A stretch of DNA of 6,024 nt from Planctomycetaceae bacterium (lineage in GTDB: Bacteria > Planctomycetota > Planctomycetia > Pirellulales > Pirellulaceae). Positions 1 to 6,022 of the stretch are shown here, piece after piece. Made by a program: the position numbers and the translations under genes. The stretch is taken from contig DNWZ01000654.1 in the NCBI GenBank assembly GCA_003506095.1, forward strand, positions 1 through 6,024. Direction: 5' to 3'. How positions within the stretch are numbered: position 1 is the first letter of the stretch; each line of letters begins with the position of its first letter. The notes under the pieces were generated by a model. It ran no database searches. It was not told where the DNA came from and saw only the letters and a program-made list of their open reading frames with translations.

Positions 1-1483
1 CTTCGTAACGAGCTTCGCGAACCGCTTTGGGTAACAGATCGATCATTTGCGAAAAACCCCACCGATAAGTCTCTTTCGCCCCCAAGTCGTTTGCCCCGGT
101 GCCGCCGACGCTGTGAACTTCGTCTCGCAGTGCCGATTCCATTTCGTCGACGATTACCGGTGACATTGCGGCCGCGATCAACGTCAGGCGTCCACCGCCA
201 TCGCGAGCCAACGAAGCACCATTGATGTTTTTTACAATCGCTTGATCCGACGGAGGCATACGGTCGGCCAAGCGACGCAATTGGTCGAGCCAATTGACAC
301 TCGCATCCAAAAACTGGTCGACACGTTCGGTTCGCGTAATGCTCTCTTCGGCCTGTGCGACCTGGGGTTTCAAGCTGGCCAGTTGAGATTGGCGTTGGGC
401 GATTTCTGCGTTTTTTGCGTTGATCGACGACCATGCGAGGTAACCGACCAACATGACTGCGGCTGCGGCCCCGATCCCGGCCCCGATCAGCATCCGATTG
501 TCTTTTTCAACTTCGATCGTTTTGCGGGGGTTCAGAAAATCGACCAGCAAATCGGATTGCCCGCCCGTGGATTCAGCCGCAGCATCGGCGGCCAACAAAC
601 CGACTAGCGGGGCCAAACGCCCGGTGTGCTGGCGAGCGAAATCGCTTTCAGCCCCAGTGCGACGCGATTCGTTGCCGACCAGCGAAAGCGGATCGAGCGT
701 CTGGACGTCGCACTTCAGCAGTTCCTTTAAGTGCTCAACGTCCTGCTCGTGAGTTTTGGCTTGCCCCCAAATGATCACTCGCTGAACCGGGCCACCTGAC
801 TCGGTGCTGCAGGCCATCAAACTGCGGCGGATTTCTCCAGCGACCTGTGACGTTCGTCCCGTGGTCTGCTCGGGCATCCGCACCGAACGAACGAAGACGA
901 CTTTGCCGTTTCGAAAGACGACAATTTCCGCGTCATCGGCCAGCAGGTCGACCAACACACAATCGCCGCCAATGTCGGCACCGCCACCCGATGTCAGGCT
1001 GAACAGAGCCGCCGCTGCGACCGGTCGCAAGGCCACTCGCTTCAATTCTGCTCCGACCGATTCAGCGACCGAAGCGATCAGCTTCATCGTTGCTGGCGGT
1101 ACGCCACCGGCAATCACGGACGTCGATTGATCGGCGACTTCGACCGGCAAATAGTCGACCGCAACGGCATCGCCACCACTGCTGAAGTTCTGCATCGCCT
1201 GAAAGCGAACCAGTGCCGGCAGTTCATTCGGTGGCACCGGCGGCAACGACAATTGACGCAATTCTGCTTTGCCACGACCGATCGCGACCAACAACTTGTA
1301 CTTCCCTTTGCCGACACCCATGGTCGTCATCAAGTCGCTGAGCGTTTTGGTGATCGTCGCTTGCTCTTCGCCAGCAAGCGGAACGGTCGCGGTGTCCGTG
1401 ATGGTGATGCCACCCGAACCGCTGCGGCCAACAACGGCCCTCAGTTCATGCGAATCCCAATCGATCGCGATCAAGTTAGCCAT
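1..1483 (-). CDS. gspL: GspL-like PilM-PilN fusion protein (partial, C-terminus outside window)
   Basis: My translation gives 494 residues without a stop to the left edge, so the C-terminus is missing. Residues 1-300 resemble the actin-like PilM / cytoplasmic GspL domain: it begins MANLIAIDWDSHELRAVVG, has PPVPPNELPALVRFQAMQNF then DYLPV, a second core strand CVLVDLLADD (175-184) followed by a KVVFVRSV strand, a RVIIWGQ strand (235-241) and LDPL (263-266). APLVGLL followed by VDFLNPRK (314-321) looks like the PilM end joined to a PilN start. One membrane helix lies at about 331-352, then a Gln/Ala/Glu-rich probable coiled coil (355-392) and a PilN/GspL-like alpha-beta domain. In T2SS this protein recruits the GspE ATPase to the inner membrane and contacts GspM. 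ATG 1483 is 8 bp after gspK; the nearest purine tract (GGAA, 1497-1500) is weakly placed at 13 nt. The nucleotide motifs look degenerate. PilM/PilN family protein is an equally valid name; gspL rests on gene order. Confidence 0.75.
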   Translation of the reverse strand, partial: MANLIAIDWDSHELRAVVGRSGSGGITITDTATVPLAGEEQATITKTLSDLMTTMGVGKGKYKLLVAIGRGKAELRQLSLPPVPPNELPALVRFQAMQNFSSGGDAVAVDYLPVEVADQSTSVIAGGVPPATMKLIASVAESVGAELKRVALRPVAAAALFSLTSGGGADIGGDCVLVDLLADDAEIVVFRNGKVVFVRSVRMPEQTTGRTSQVAGEIRRSLMACSTESGGPVQRVIIWGQAKTHEQDVEHLKELLKCDVQTLDPLSLVGNESRRTGAESDFARQHTGRLAPLVGLLAADAAAESTGGQSDLLVDFLNPRKTIEVEKDNRMLIGAGIGAAAAVMLVGYLAWSSINAKNAEIAQRQSQLASLKPQVAQAEESITRTERVDQFLDASVNWLDQLRRLADRMPPSDQAIVKNINGASLARDGGGRLTLIAAAMSPVIVDEMESALRDEVHSVGGTGANDLGAKETYRWGFSQMIDLLPKAVREARYE

Positions 1484-1491
1484 GAGTCGTT

Positions 1492-3357
1492 TCAATTTCC
1501 GTCGGGAATAAAATGTCGGATGCCGAGCACCGATAAATCGAATCCGCGTCCCAAGTGTGACAGGTCGCGGTATTGCACGACGCGCGGGTTGGGACCCGTC
1601 GCATCGATGATCACTTCTAATCGCGTCGCCGCCGCGGCCGTTTCGTGGTAACCGATCACCTGGGCGGCAAAGACGTCGCCGCCCGCAGTGACCAACGGCA
1701 TCAGCGATCGCATCGTCTCCATTGTGATTAACCCTTCGACCAGAGGCCAGGTTTCGTAGCGACGATTCTCACTTTCGTTTGGCTGAGCCCGTGCCTCCAA
1801 GATCGCATCGGCGGTTTCGGCGTCCAGCAGCGGGATGCCATACAGCAACTCCGCTGGGCATTCATTGATGTTGATCCGCCCCGGCATTTTTTGGAAGTTT
1901 TGCGTCGTCAGCGATTCCATCAAAAGCGGCATGTAGGCGGCCATCTGCAACGGATCGGAGGTAAACGGCGACATGTAAGTGGTGCCATTGAGCGTGACGG
2001 TGCCATCGATCAGGTCTAAAACCTGTGAAAACTTGGTCCCACCGCCACCGGTCAAATCGACTTGGTCAAAAGCATCCGCGGTCCAGATTTCGCTGGCCGA
2101 GCCCGCCGCCGCGCCACCGGAAGCCGCGCCGCCTGCACCACGACCTCCACCGCTGCGGTTGCTTTGCAACAGCGATGCCGCTGGTGTGCCCCCCGATTCG
2201 CCCGGTCCACGCAATTGCCGCTGCGCACCAAGCACCCCGCCACTGCCAAGCCCGCCACCACCAGATGTTCCTGTCGCACCGCCAGATGTTCCTGTCGCAC
2301 CGGTCGCCGCACCACCACTAGACGCCGCCGCACCGGCAACGCGGAAAGCCATAACGAATGTCGCATAGTCAGGGTTCTCGATGACCGACGACACTTCGTC
2401 ATACATCGCTTCCAGGTCATCCTGGTTGATATTGATTCGGGGCGTACCGTCGCGCCGTTTGTTTCCTTCTTGGCCATGGACCGTCAAAAATGCGGCCCAG
2501 CCCAGCGACGCCATTGAGTTCGGATCGACCATCGCCATTTGCTGTTCCGCCGGATCGATCACGCCATTGCGATTGGCATCCACGCCGAACAACAACGCAG
2601 GCGTCACGCCACGCACCAACAACAACTCTTCGACGCTATCGATCGGTCCGTTTTTCGGGGCGTAGGGAGTCGGCAACGTCGAATAGAACTCGAGCTCTGC
2701 ACCGTTGGGCCGTGCTTCTTCGTCGTCATCCAGCCAATCCAAAATGGCGTCCGCGACGTCAATCGTCATCCCGGGCAGCGACATCAACAACGATTGTGGC
2801 AGCGTCAACTCGCTGGCTTCTAAATCTGCGGTTGCTTGATCAACCATCGCAGCTTCACTGCCGCCACCCATCATCGCCATAGCGGGCATCAAAAGATCCG
2901 AGTTCTTATCCAGTGCGATCAATGCATTGACATTCAACTTCGACGATTCGTTTCGTAATCCCAATCGAACACCGGCCAATCGTCCCATTTCGTCCATGCC
3001 GGGGGCGATGATCGAAAAATTGACCGCACGTCCATCCGTTTCTGGCGGCACAATGGTCATCGCTTGAAACATGGCCGGATTGTTGAGCACTCCGCCAACG
3101 GAATCTCGCATATCAGCCGGTTGCGACAACAACAACCGTGTCATCTCAACGCCCGATTCGGCCGCAGCGCGAGTCTGGACATGGTCGCCCGAAAGATGAG
3201 TCGCTTCGTCATAAGCCAGCATCGTTTCGGTGAACGAGTAAGCGGCCAGCGTCGCGACGGCAACGACAACCAACACCACAACCAGAAAGAAACCGCTGCG
3301 TTGTTGAAGCTGCTTCTGCTTGTAGCCCTCATGATCCAGGATTGGAAATGACCTCAT
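1492..3357 (-). CDS. gspK: Type II secretion minor pseudopilin GspK, greatly enlarged
   Basis: Tip pseudopilin, 621 aa against about 310-350 in well-studied GspK. The leader ends at G22|F23, followed by hydrophobic FFLVVVLVVVAVATLAAYS. Position +5 is Val, not Glu, the known GspK exception. The helical T2SSK domain is recognisable at about 165-250: leucine-rich helices, the DWLDDDEEARP motif (207-217), NGAELEFYSTLPTPYAPKN, then SVEELLLVRGVTPALLFG. A canonical EF-hand loop follows at 260-271. Residues 340-422 are a Gly/Ala/Ser-rich linker. The C-terminal part (about 425-621) has a helix-hairpin-helix-like stretch after RININ (494-498), then a beta-rich end. KLNVN (140-144) and RININ (307-311) are related motifs. 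Start: ATG 3357 gives TGATG coupling to gspJ and a GGGGG tract 7 nt upstream. GTG at 3360 would add one residue with a 4-nt spacer and is less likely. The stop lies 8 bp before the gspL-like gene. Confidence 0.88.
   Translation of the reverse strand: MRSFPILDHEGYKQKQLQQRSGFFLVVVLVVVAVATLAAYSFTETMLAYDEATHLSGDHVQTRAAAESGVEMTRLLLSQPADMRDSVGGVLNNPAMFQAMTIVPPETDGRAVNFSIIAPGMDEMGRLAGVRLGLRNESSKLNVNALIALDKNSDLLMPAMAMMGGGSEAAMVDQATADLEASELTLPQSLLMSLPGMTIDVADAILDWLDDDEEARPNGAELEFYSTLPTPYAPKNGPIDSVEELLLVRGVTPALLFGVDANRNGVIDPAEQQMAMVDPNSMASLGWAAFLTVHGQEGNKRRDGTPRININQDDLEAMYDEVSSVIENPDYATFVMAFRVAGAAASSGGAATGATGTSGGATGTSGGGGLGSGGVLGAQRQLRGPGESGGTPAASLLQSNRSGGGRGAGGAASGGAAAGSASEIWTADAFDQVDLTGGGGTKFSQVLDLIDGTVTLNGTTYMSPFTSDPLQMAAYMPLLMESLTTQNFQKMPGRININECPAELLYGIPLLDAETADAILEARAQPNESENRRYETWPLVEGLITMETMRSLMPLVTAGGDVFAAQVIGYHETAAAATRLEVIIDATGPNPRVVQYRDLSHLGRGFDLSVLGIRHFIPDGN
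2092..2340 (-). other. Gly/Ala/Ser-rich low-complexity linker in GspK
   Basis: Codes for residues about 340-422 of GspK. Almost all residues are Gly, Ala, Ser or Thr, broken by a short stretch with Gln, Arg, Pro and Leu (around QRQLRGPGESGG and LLQSNRSGG). It separates the EF-hand/helical half from the C-terminal half. It is probably disordered in the periplasm. The reading frame is open across it and both flanks carry GspK-like features, so it is an insertion within one gene rather than a junction of two. Confidence 0.85.
2261..2302. repeat. Exact 21-bp tandem duplication in gspK linker
   Basis: Two identical adjacent 21-bp copies, 2261-2281 and 2282-2302. They lie in frame within the Gly-rich linker of GspK and encode two copies of a seven-residue Gly/Thr/Ser/Ala unit (GATGTSG). 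No mismatch is present between the copies, which suggests a recent slippage event. The repeat keeps the reading frame. Confidence 0.95.
2545..2580 (-). other. EF-hand calcium-binding loop in GspK
   Basis: Residues 260-271 read DANRNGVIDPAE. This fits the 12-residue EF-hand consensus: Asp at 1, Asn at 3 and 5, Gly at 6, Ile at 8, Asp at 9 and Glu at 12. It follows directly after the GVTPALLFG segment that ends the GspK helical domain. Calcium binding is inferred from the motif; known GspK proteins also bind calcium, but at differently built sites. Confidence 0.8.
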
Positions 3358-4367
3358 CACATCACCCCCGTTGTCGTATTGAGCGGGACGACTCGACCGG
3401 CCGGAATCTGAATGATTTGAGTAAAGCTTCGCGCGCTTGCGACGCCGGGTTGCATGGCTGCCTCCGTTGTCACATCGCCGCTTTGGATGGCCGCCGGATC
3501 GCCTATCGTAATTTTTACTTGGATCGCAACCGGCAATGATTGCAGGTCATCACTATTCCAAAACATCTGCCAAATCGTGCCATCAAAGTATGCGAACTCG
3601 ATCGCGATCACTTCGGTCGCCACAAGATCGCCGGTAGCCAGCAGTCCGGCAATCCCGCCCGATTCGACTGCCCATTTGTTGGCCGCACGATCGAGTTCAC
3701 GCCGCACTAACCCACCCGGCACAGCGCCTGCGGTATCGGATTGTTGAGGCAAAAAACCTTGCAGCGGATCTGACACGCCACCGACCGCGCCCACTGGTTG
3801 GACATAGTAAGTGACTGTTTTCATATCGCTGGGAATATCAGCGACTTCGACGGGCGATTCGCCGATCGTTTGCTGCCACTGCTCCAGCCTTGGCAAACGG
3901 CTGATGTCGAACTGCATTTCAAACTGATTACCGATGATCCCAGGCCGCTTGAGCGTTAATGTCGATGACATCAGATCGAGCGTCTCGGAGGCTGCGGGAT
4001 CTGCTAACATCGATTCGCCACCGGATAGCGTCGAGGGATCGATGGCATCCAGTCCCAGCGTTTCGCTCAATGCCGGATCGACGGCACCGGCGACCGCTTG
4101 ACCTACCGCGCCAGTTAAAAAACTTTCTAACACCGTACTGTCAAACTCTTCGGTATAAATCGTCGCTCGCAGATCATCCGCGATCATTTGCATGACGGAT
4201 GAAGCCAATTGAACTCGGCGAATATCCATGTCACGTACGTTCATATTGGTCGCGTAAAATTGCAAGGTCGCCCCGACCAGCGACATCAATACAACGGCCA
4301 TCGACAACGTTAAGACGACTTCAAGGATTGTGAAACCGAGTCGATATTCTGCTTTTCTGTTAAGCAT
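3357..4367 (-). CDS. gspJ: Type II secretion minor pseudopilin GspJ, enlarged
   Basis: Minor pseudopilin of the tip complex, 336 aa. An 11-residue leader ends at G11|F12, followed by FTILEVVLTLSMAVVLMSLVG with Glu16 at mature +5. The extended helix that follows includes the RRVQLASSVMQMIADDLRATIY segment (about 41-62), like the GspJ pattern with a conserved DLR. The C-terminal domain shows the GspJ pattern of a strand ending in Y-F-D-G-T-I-W (256-264 region), a nearby second Trp, then LPVAIQVKITI. Known GspJ proteins are about 190-230 aa, so this one is expanded. An acidic, Ser/Leu-rich insertion lies at about residues 75-135 and contains a near-duplicate DPALSETLGL / DPAASETLDL. A second flexible stretch rich in Gly/Val/Pro lies near 190-225. 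ATG 4367 shares one base with the gspI stop and has GGGG (4375-4378) 7 nt before it. The stop shares one base with the preferred gspK start. Confidence 0.88.
   Translation of the reverse strand: MLNRKAEYRLGFTILEVVLTLSMAVVLMSLVGATLQFYATNMNVRDMDIRRVQLASSVMQMIADDLRATIYTEEFDSTVLESFLTGAVGQAVAGAVDPALSETLGLDAIDPSTLSGGESMLADPAASETLDLMSSTLTLKRPGIIGNQFEMQFDISRLPRLEQWQQTIGESPVEVADIPSDMKTVTYYVQPVGAVGGVSDPLQGFLPQQSDTAGAVPGGLVRRELDRAANKWAVESGGIAGLLATGDLVATEVIAIEFAYFDGTIWQMFWNSDDLQSLPVAIQVKITIGDPAAIQSGDVTTEAAMQPGVASARSFTQIIQIPAGRVVPLNTTTGVM
3365..3369 (-). promoter_or_regulatory. Ribosome-binding site of gspK
   Basis: A GGGGG tract on the minus strand, inside the last codons of gspJ. Its spacer is 7 nt to the ATG at 3357 and 4 nt to the GTG at 3360. 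The same 7-nt distance separates the G-rich tracts from the gspI and gspJ starts, which favours the ATG. Confidence 0.5.
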
Positions 4368-4852
4368 TAAATCGCCCCGCTGTCGGTCGCACTTGCCGCC
4401 GCGTCAGCTTCTGATTGTGCCGCCGCATTCGCTTCTGCTTCTAATTGCTCAAGCCCCAACGTTGGGTCAAGGATCCAACGCGTGATGCTGTAATTGGCAA
4501 CCGCAGGGCCATCACCTTCGGGATTTACCGCTTCGACCGACACACGAATCGCCAGCAAACCGTCCATCGCCGCTGGTGCGACATCGACCGCAAAGTTGAA
4601 AACCGTATCCGATTCGGAATCGGGACTCGGTAGCGGAGTCGGCGGCACGGCGGTCGGCATCACGGTCGTTGCTGTCACCATCACCTCAGCCAATTTGGAT
4701 TGACACAGTAAACGTGCCATCGCCAATTCTTTAGCACTTCGCGCCGCATCGCCGCCTGTACCGACGATTTGCGACAACACCGCTAGCGACCCGCCAAGGA
4801 TCGCCATGGCAAGCAAAATTTCTAATAACGAAAATCCTTTGCGATCGATCAA
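4367..4852 (-). CDS. gspI: Type II secretion minor pseudopilin GspI (TTG start)
   Basis: Minor pseudopilin that in known systems nucleates the tip with GspJ and GspK. The sequence starts with a very short leader, MIDRKG, with cleavage at G6|F7, then FSLLEILLAMAILGGSLAVL with Glu11 at mature +5. The pattern KGFSLLEILLAMAIL is typical of GspI/PilV. The body contains the short beta domain expected of GspI, including NYSITRWI near residues 121-128. Start choice: there is no ATG before the membrane helix, and the frame is closed upstream by a stop at 4871-4873. The only usable start is TTG at 4850-4852, with GGGAG 7 nt before it. It overlaps the gspH stop as TTGA. At 161 aa it is longer than most GspI (about 120-130). 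The excess is largely a 30-residue Ala/Glu/Asp-rich tail (132-161) with no clear family counterpart. The stop shares one base with the gspJ start (TAATG). Confidence 0.9.
   Translation of the reverse strand: MIDRKGFSLLEILLAMAILGGSLAVLSQIVGTGGDAARSAKELAMARLLCQSKLAEVMVTATTVMPTAVPPTPLPSPDSESDTVFNFAVDVAPAAMDGLLAIRVSVEAVNPEGDGPAVANYSITRWILDPTLGLEQLEAEANAAAQSEADAAASATDSGAI
4375..4378 (-). promoter_or_regulatory. Probable ribosome-binding site of gspJ
   Basis: A GGGG tract on the minus strand within the last codons of gspI, 7 nt before ATG 4367. Together with the TAATG stop-start overlap it points to coupled translation of gspI and gspJ. Confidence 0.45.
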
Positions 4853-5526
4853 CCTGTCGCTCCCGCAGTCTCAGGAACTGGCAACACGTCGGTCACCGTC
4901 GGTTCGCCGGTTAGCCCACGCAACAAAACAATCACCTGGCCCACACCCTCGGACGTGATGGTCACCGCAGCGGTGCTGGTTGTCCCGTCGGGATAAAACA
5001 AAATCGGTTGTCCCCAACCGACCGTCGCTTCAGCCTGCACCTGCGATTCGATCATGAAACTTCGCTGCGACGATTGCACGTTTAAACTGGTGATCGTCAC
5101 CCCTTGGGGCAAATCGACTTCGCGAGCCTCCGCGACGACATCGACCTCTTGCATCGCCCCAGCCATTGCGTTGCCGCCGGTCAACAGCGCCGACGAACCG
5201 CCAGTCTGATCGAGCGCCTCGGTCATGTCGTTGGCATCGACCCACGGTCGGATTCGCAACTGATGAGTCTCAGTGCTTAATTGCACCATGTAAGTCCGCC
5301 CGCTGCGCATCGCCGCAAGTCGAGCTTGCATGAATTCGACTCGCATTTGATCGCCAGCTCGCAAGACCCGCCGATCGGCCAACAAACCGGTGAATGACGG
5401 TACAACCATCGCGGCCAAAGTGACCAAAATCGCCAGCGCCAACAGCAGTTCAACAATCGTGAAACCGCCGGGTCGTTCAGCGCGTCGCAAAGGCGCATTC
5501 GTTTGCCAGCGATTGAGGAAACTCAT
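4849..5526 (-). CDS. gspH: Type II secretion minor pseudopilin GspH
   Basis: Minor pseudopilin of the T2SS pseudopilus tip, 225 aa. A basic leader ends at G21|F22, followed by FTIVELLLALAILVTLAAMV with Glu26 at mature +5, a standard prepilin cleavage and membrane-helix pattern. The next part, VPSFTGLLADRRVLRAGDQMRVEFMQARLAAMRSG in meaning and layout (residues about 45-75), is the long helix typical of GspH/FimT. The C-terminal part has the family pattern I-L-F-Y-P-D-G-T (175-182), then beta strands ending in L-T-G (205-207), as in the GspH C-terminal domain. The protein is somewhat longer than usual (about 160-190), with extra residues around 105-150 and a Pro/Thr/Ala tail. ATG at 5526 is preceded by AGG (5533-5535) at a 6-nt spacer. 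The stop overlaps the gspI start by 4 bp. FimT-like pilin is the alternative, but the G-H-I-J-K order favours GspH. Confidence 0.9.
   Translation of the reverse strand: MSFLNRWQTNAPLRRAERPGGFTIVELLLALAILVTLAAMVVPSFTGLLADRRVLRAGDQMRVEFMQARLAAMRSGRTYMVQLSTETHQLRIRPWVDANDMTEALDQTGGSSALLTGGNAMAGAMQEVDVVAEAREVDLPQGVTITSLNVQSSQRSFMIESQVQAEATVGWGQPILFYPDGTTSTAAVTITSEGVGQVIVLLRGLTGEPTVTDVLPVPETAGATG
4860..4864 (-). promoter_or_regulatory. Ribosome-binding site deciding the gspI TTG start
   Basis: On the minus strand this reads GGGAG, a Shine-Dalgarno-like tract lying inside the end of gspH, with a 7-nt spacer to the TTG at 4850-4852. The frame has no ATG before the prepilin helix and is closed by a stop at 4871-4873, so this site and the TTG are the only reasonable initiation signal for gspI. 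Confidence 0.65.
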
Positions 5527-5533
5527 CGGTGAC

Positions 5534-6022
5534 CTAGTTGCTGTTTACGACCAAATCATCTTCAGTATTGGTTTGGCCATCGAGTCCACCACTGCGCAGT
5601 TCAAAACTGTTGCCCTTGAGCGTGAGGGTGATCGAATTGCCCCACGCATCATCGGGAATCGTGGTCAAAATCGGGGCGGTCCATTTCGCCTTCTTTGCCG
5701 AATCGCTCGGTCCGTCTTTCAGCTCGTCTAGCGACTTGGGCAGCGAGTTCATGCGGATTTGGTACAACTGCACCGCCTGTTTCAGCGAGTTCAGTTGTGT
5801 GATCGTGGCATTCACGTTTGCGTCCGCTTGGGCACCCCCGAAATTCACCAGCACGATTCCGCCTAGAACAACCAGGATTGCCAACACCAGCAAAAGTTCG
5901 AGCAACGTAAAGCCATGTCGCCGTCTCGAAGACTTTGACACACGATTTGCTGGCTCAGTTAACGTAACTGGCACGGAAACAGATGGCCCAGAAACGGCAA
6001 CGATGGGGCAGGTTCGAATCAT
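5534..6022 (-). CDS. gspG: Type II secretion major pseudopilin GspG
   Basis: Major pseudopilin, the repeating subunit of the T2SS pseudopilus in the periplasm, processed by a prepilin peptidase. A class III signal is visible: a basic stretch RRRHG, cleavage expected at G37|F38, then FTLLELLLVLAILVVLGG with Glu42 at mature position +5 and a single N-terminal membrane helix. The C-terminal end carries GspG hallmarks: DAWGN (125-129, usually DPWGN) and the SGGLDGQTNTEDD segment (144-156), matching the calcium-binding loop of the family. Mature length is about 125 residues, usual for GspG. The leader from ATG 6022 is 37 residues, longer than most. In-frame GTG codons at 5974 and 5941 are alternative starts; the latter gives a 10-residue leader, but neither has a clear ribosome-binding site. 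The frame stays open to the window edge, so a start further upstream is also possible. First visible gene of the operon, 7 bp before gspH. Identity is confident, the start is not. Confidence 0.93.
   Translation of the reverse strand: MIRTCPIVAVSGPSVSVPVTLTEPANRVSKSSRRRHGFTLLELLLVLAILVVLGGIVLVNFGGAQADANVNATITQLNSLKQAVQLYQIRMNSLPKSLDELKDGPSDSAKKAKWTAPILTTIPDDAWGNSITLTLKGNSFELRSGGLDGQTNTEDDLVVNSN

Noticed and set aside
242..1130. Three plus-strand open frames in the left part of the window
   Set aside because: The minus strand is continuously open from 1483 to the edge and encodes a coherent PilM-PilN-like protein, so the plus-strand frames are shadows.
1484..1491. Possible promoter or terminator between gspK and the gspL-like gene
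   Set aside because: The gap is only 8 bp and holds no hairpin or promoter-like element; the genes are best read as one operon.
1127..1651. 174-codon plus-strand open frame
   Set aside because: It lies antisense to gspK and the gspL-like gene, crosses their junction, and its product shows no domain or sensible composition. It is a shadow of minus-strand coding.
2261..2302. Possible CRISPR or regulatory repeat
   Set aside because: Only two adjacent copies without spacers, in frame in a low-complexity coding linker; a slippage duplication explains it.
2052..2477. 141-codon minus-strand open frame in another frame of gspK
   Set aside because: Lies wholly inside gspK; Arg/Val-rich product with no recognisable family, and gspK needs no frameshift here.
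1979..2517. Plus-strand open frames rich in Pro, Ala, Arg and His opposite the gspK linker
   Set aside because: The composition is what the antisense of a Gly/Ala-rich GC-heavy region gives; the minus-strand frame is clearly GspK.
3064..3351. Plus-strand open frame of 95 codons opposite the start of gspK
   Set aside because: Antisense to the prepilin leader and helix of GspK; no family resemblance or ribosome-binding site of note.
1492..3357. gspK as two genes fused by an assembly or annotation error
   Set aside because: One frame is open throughout, the linker is in frame on both sides, no internal ribosome-binding site or second prepilin leader is seen, and the second half alone would lack an export signal.
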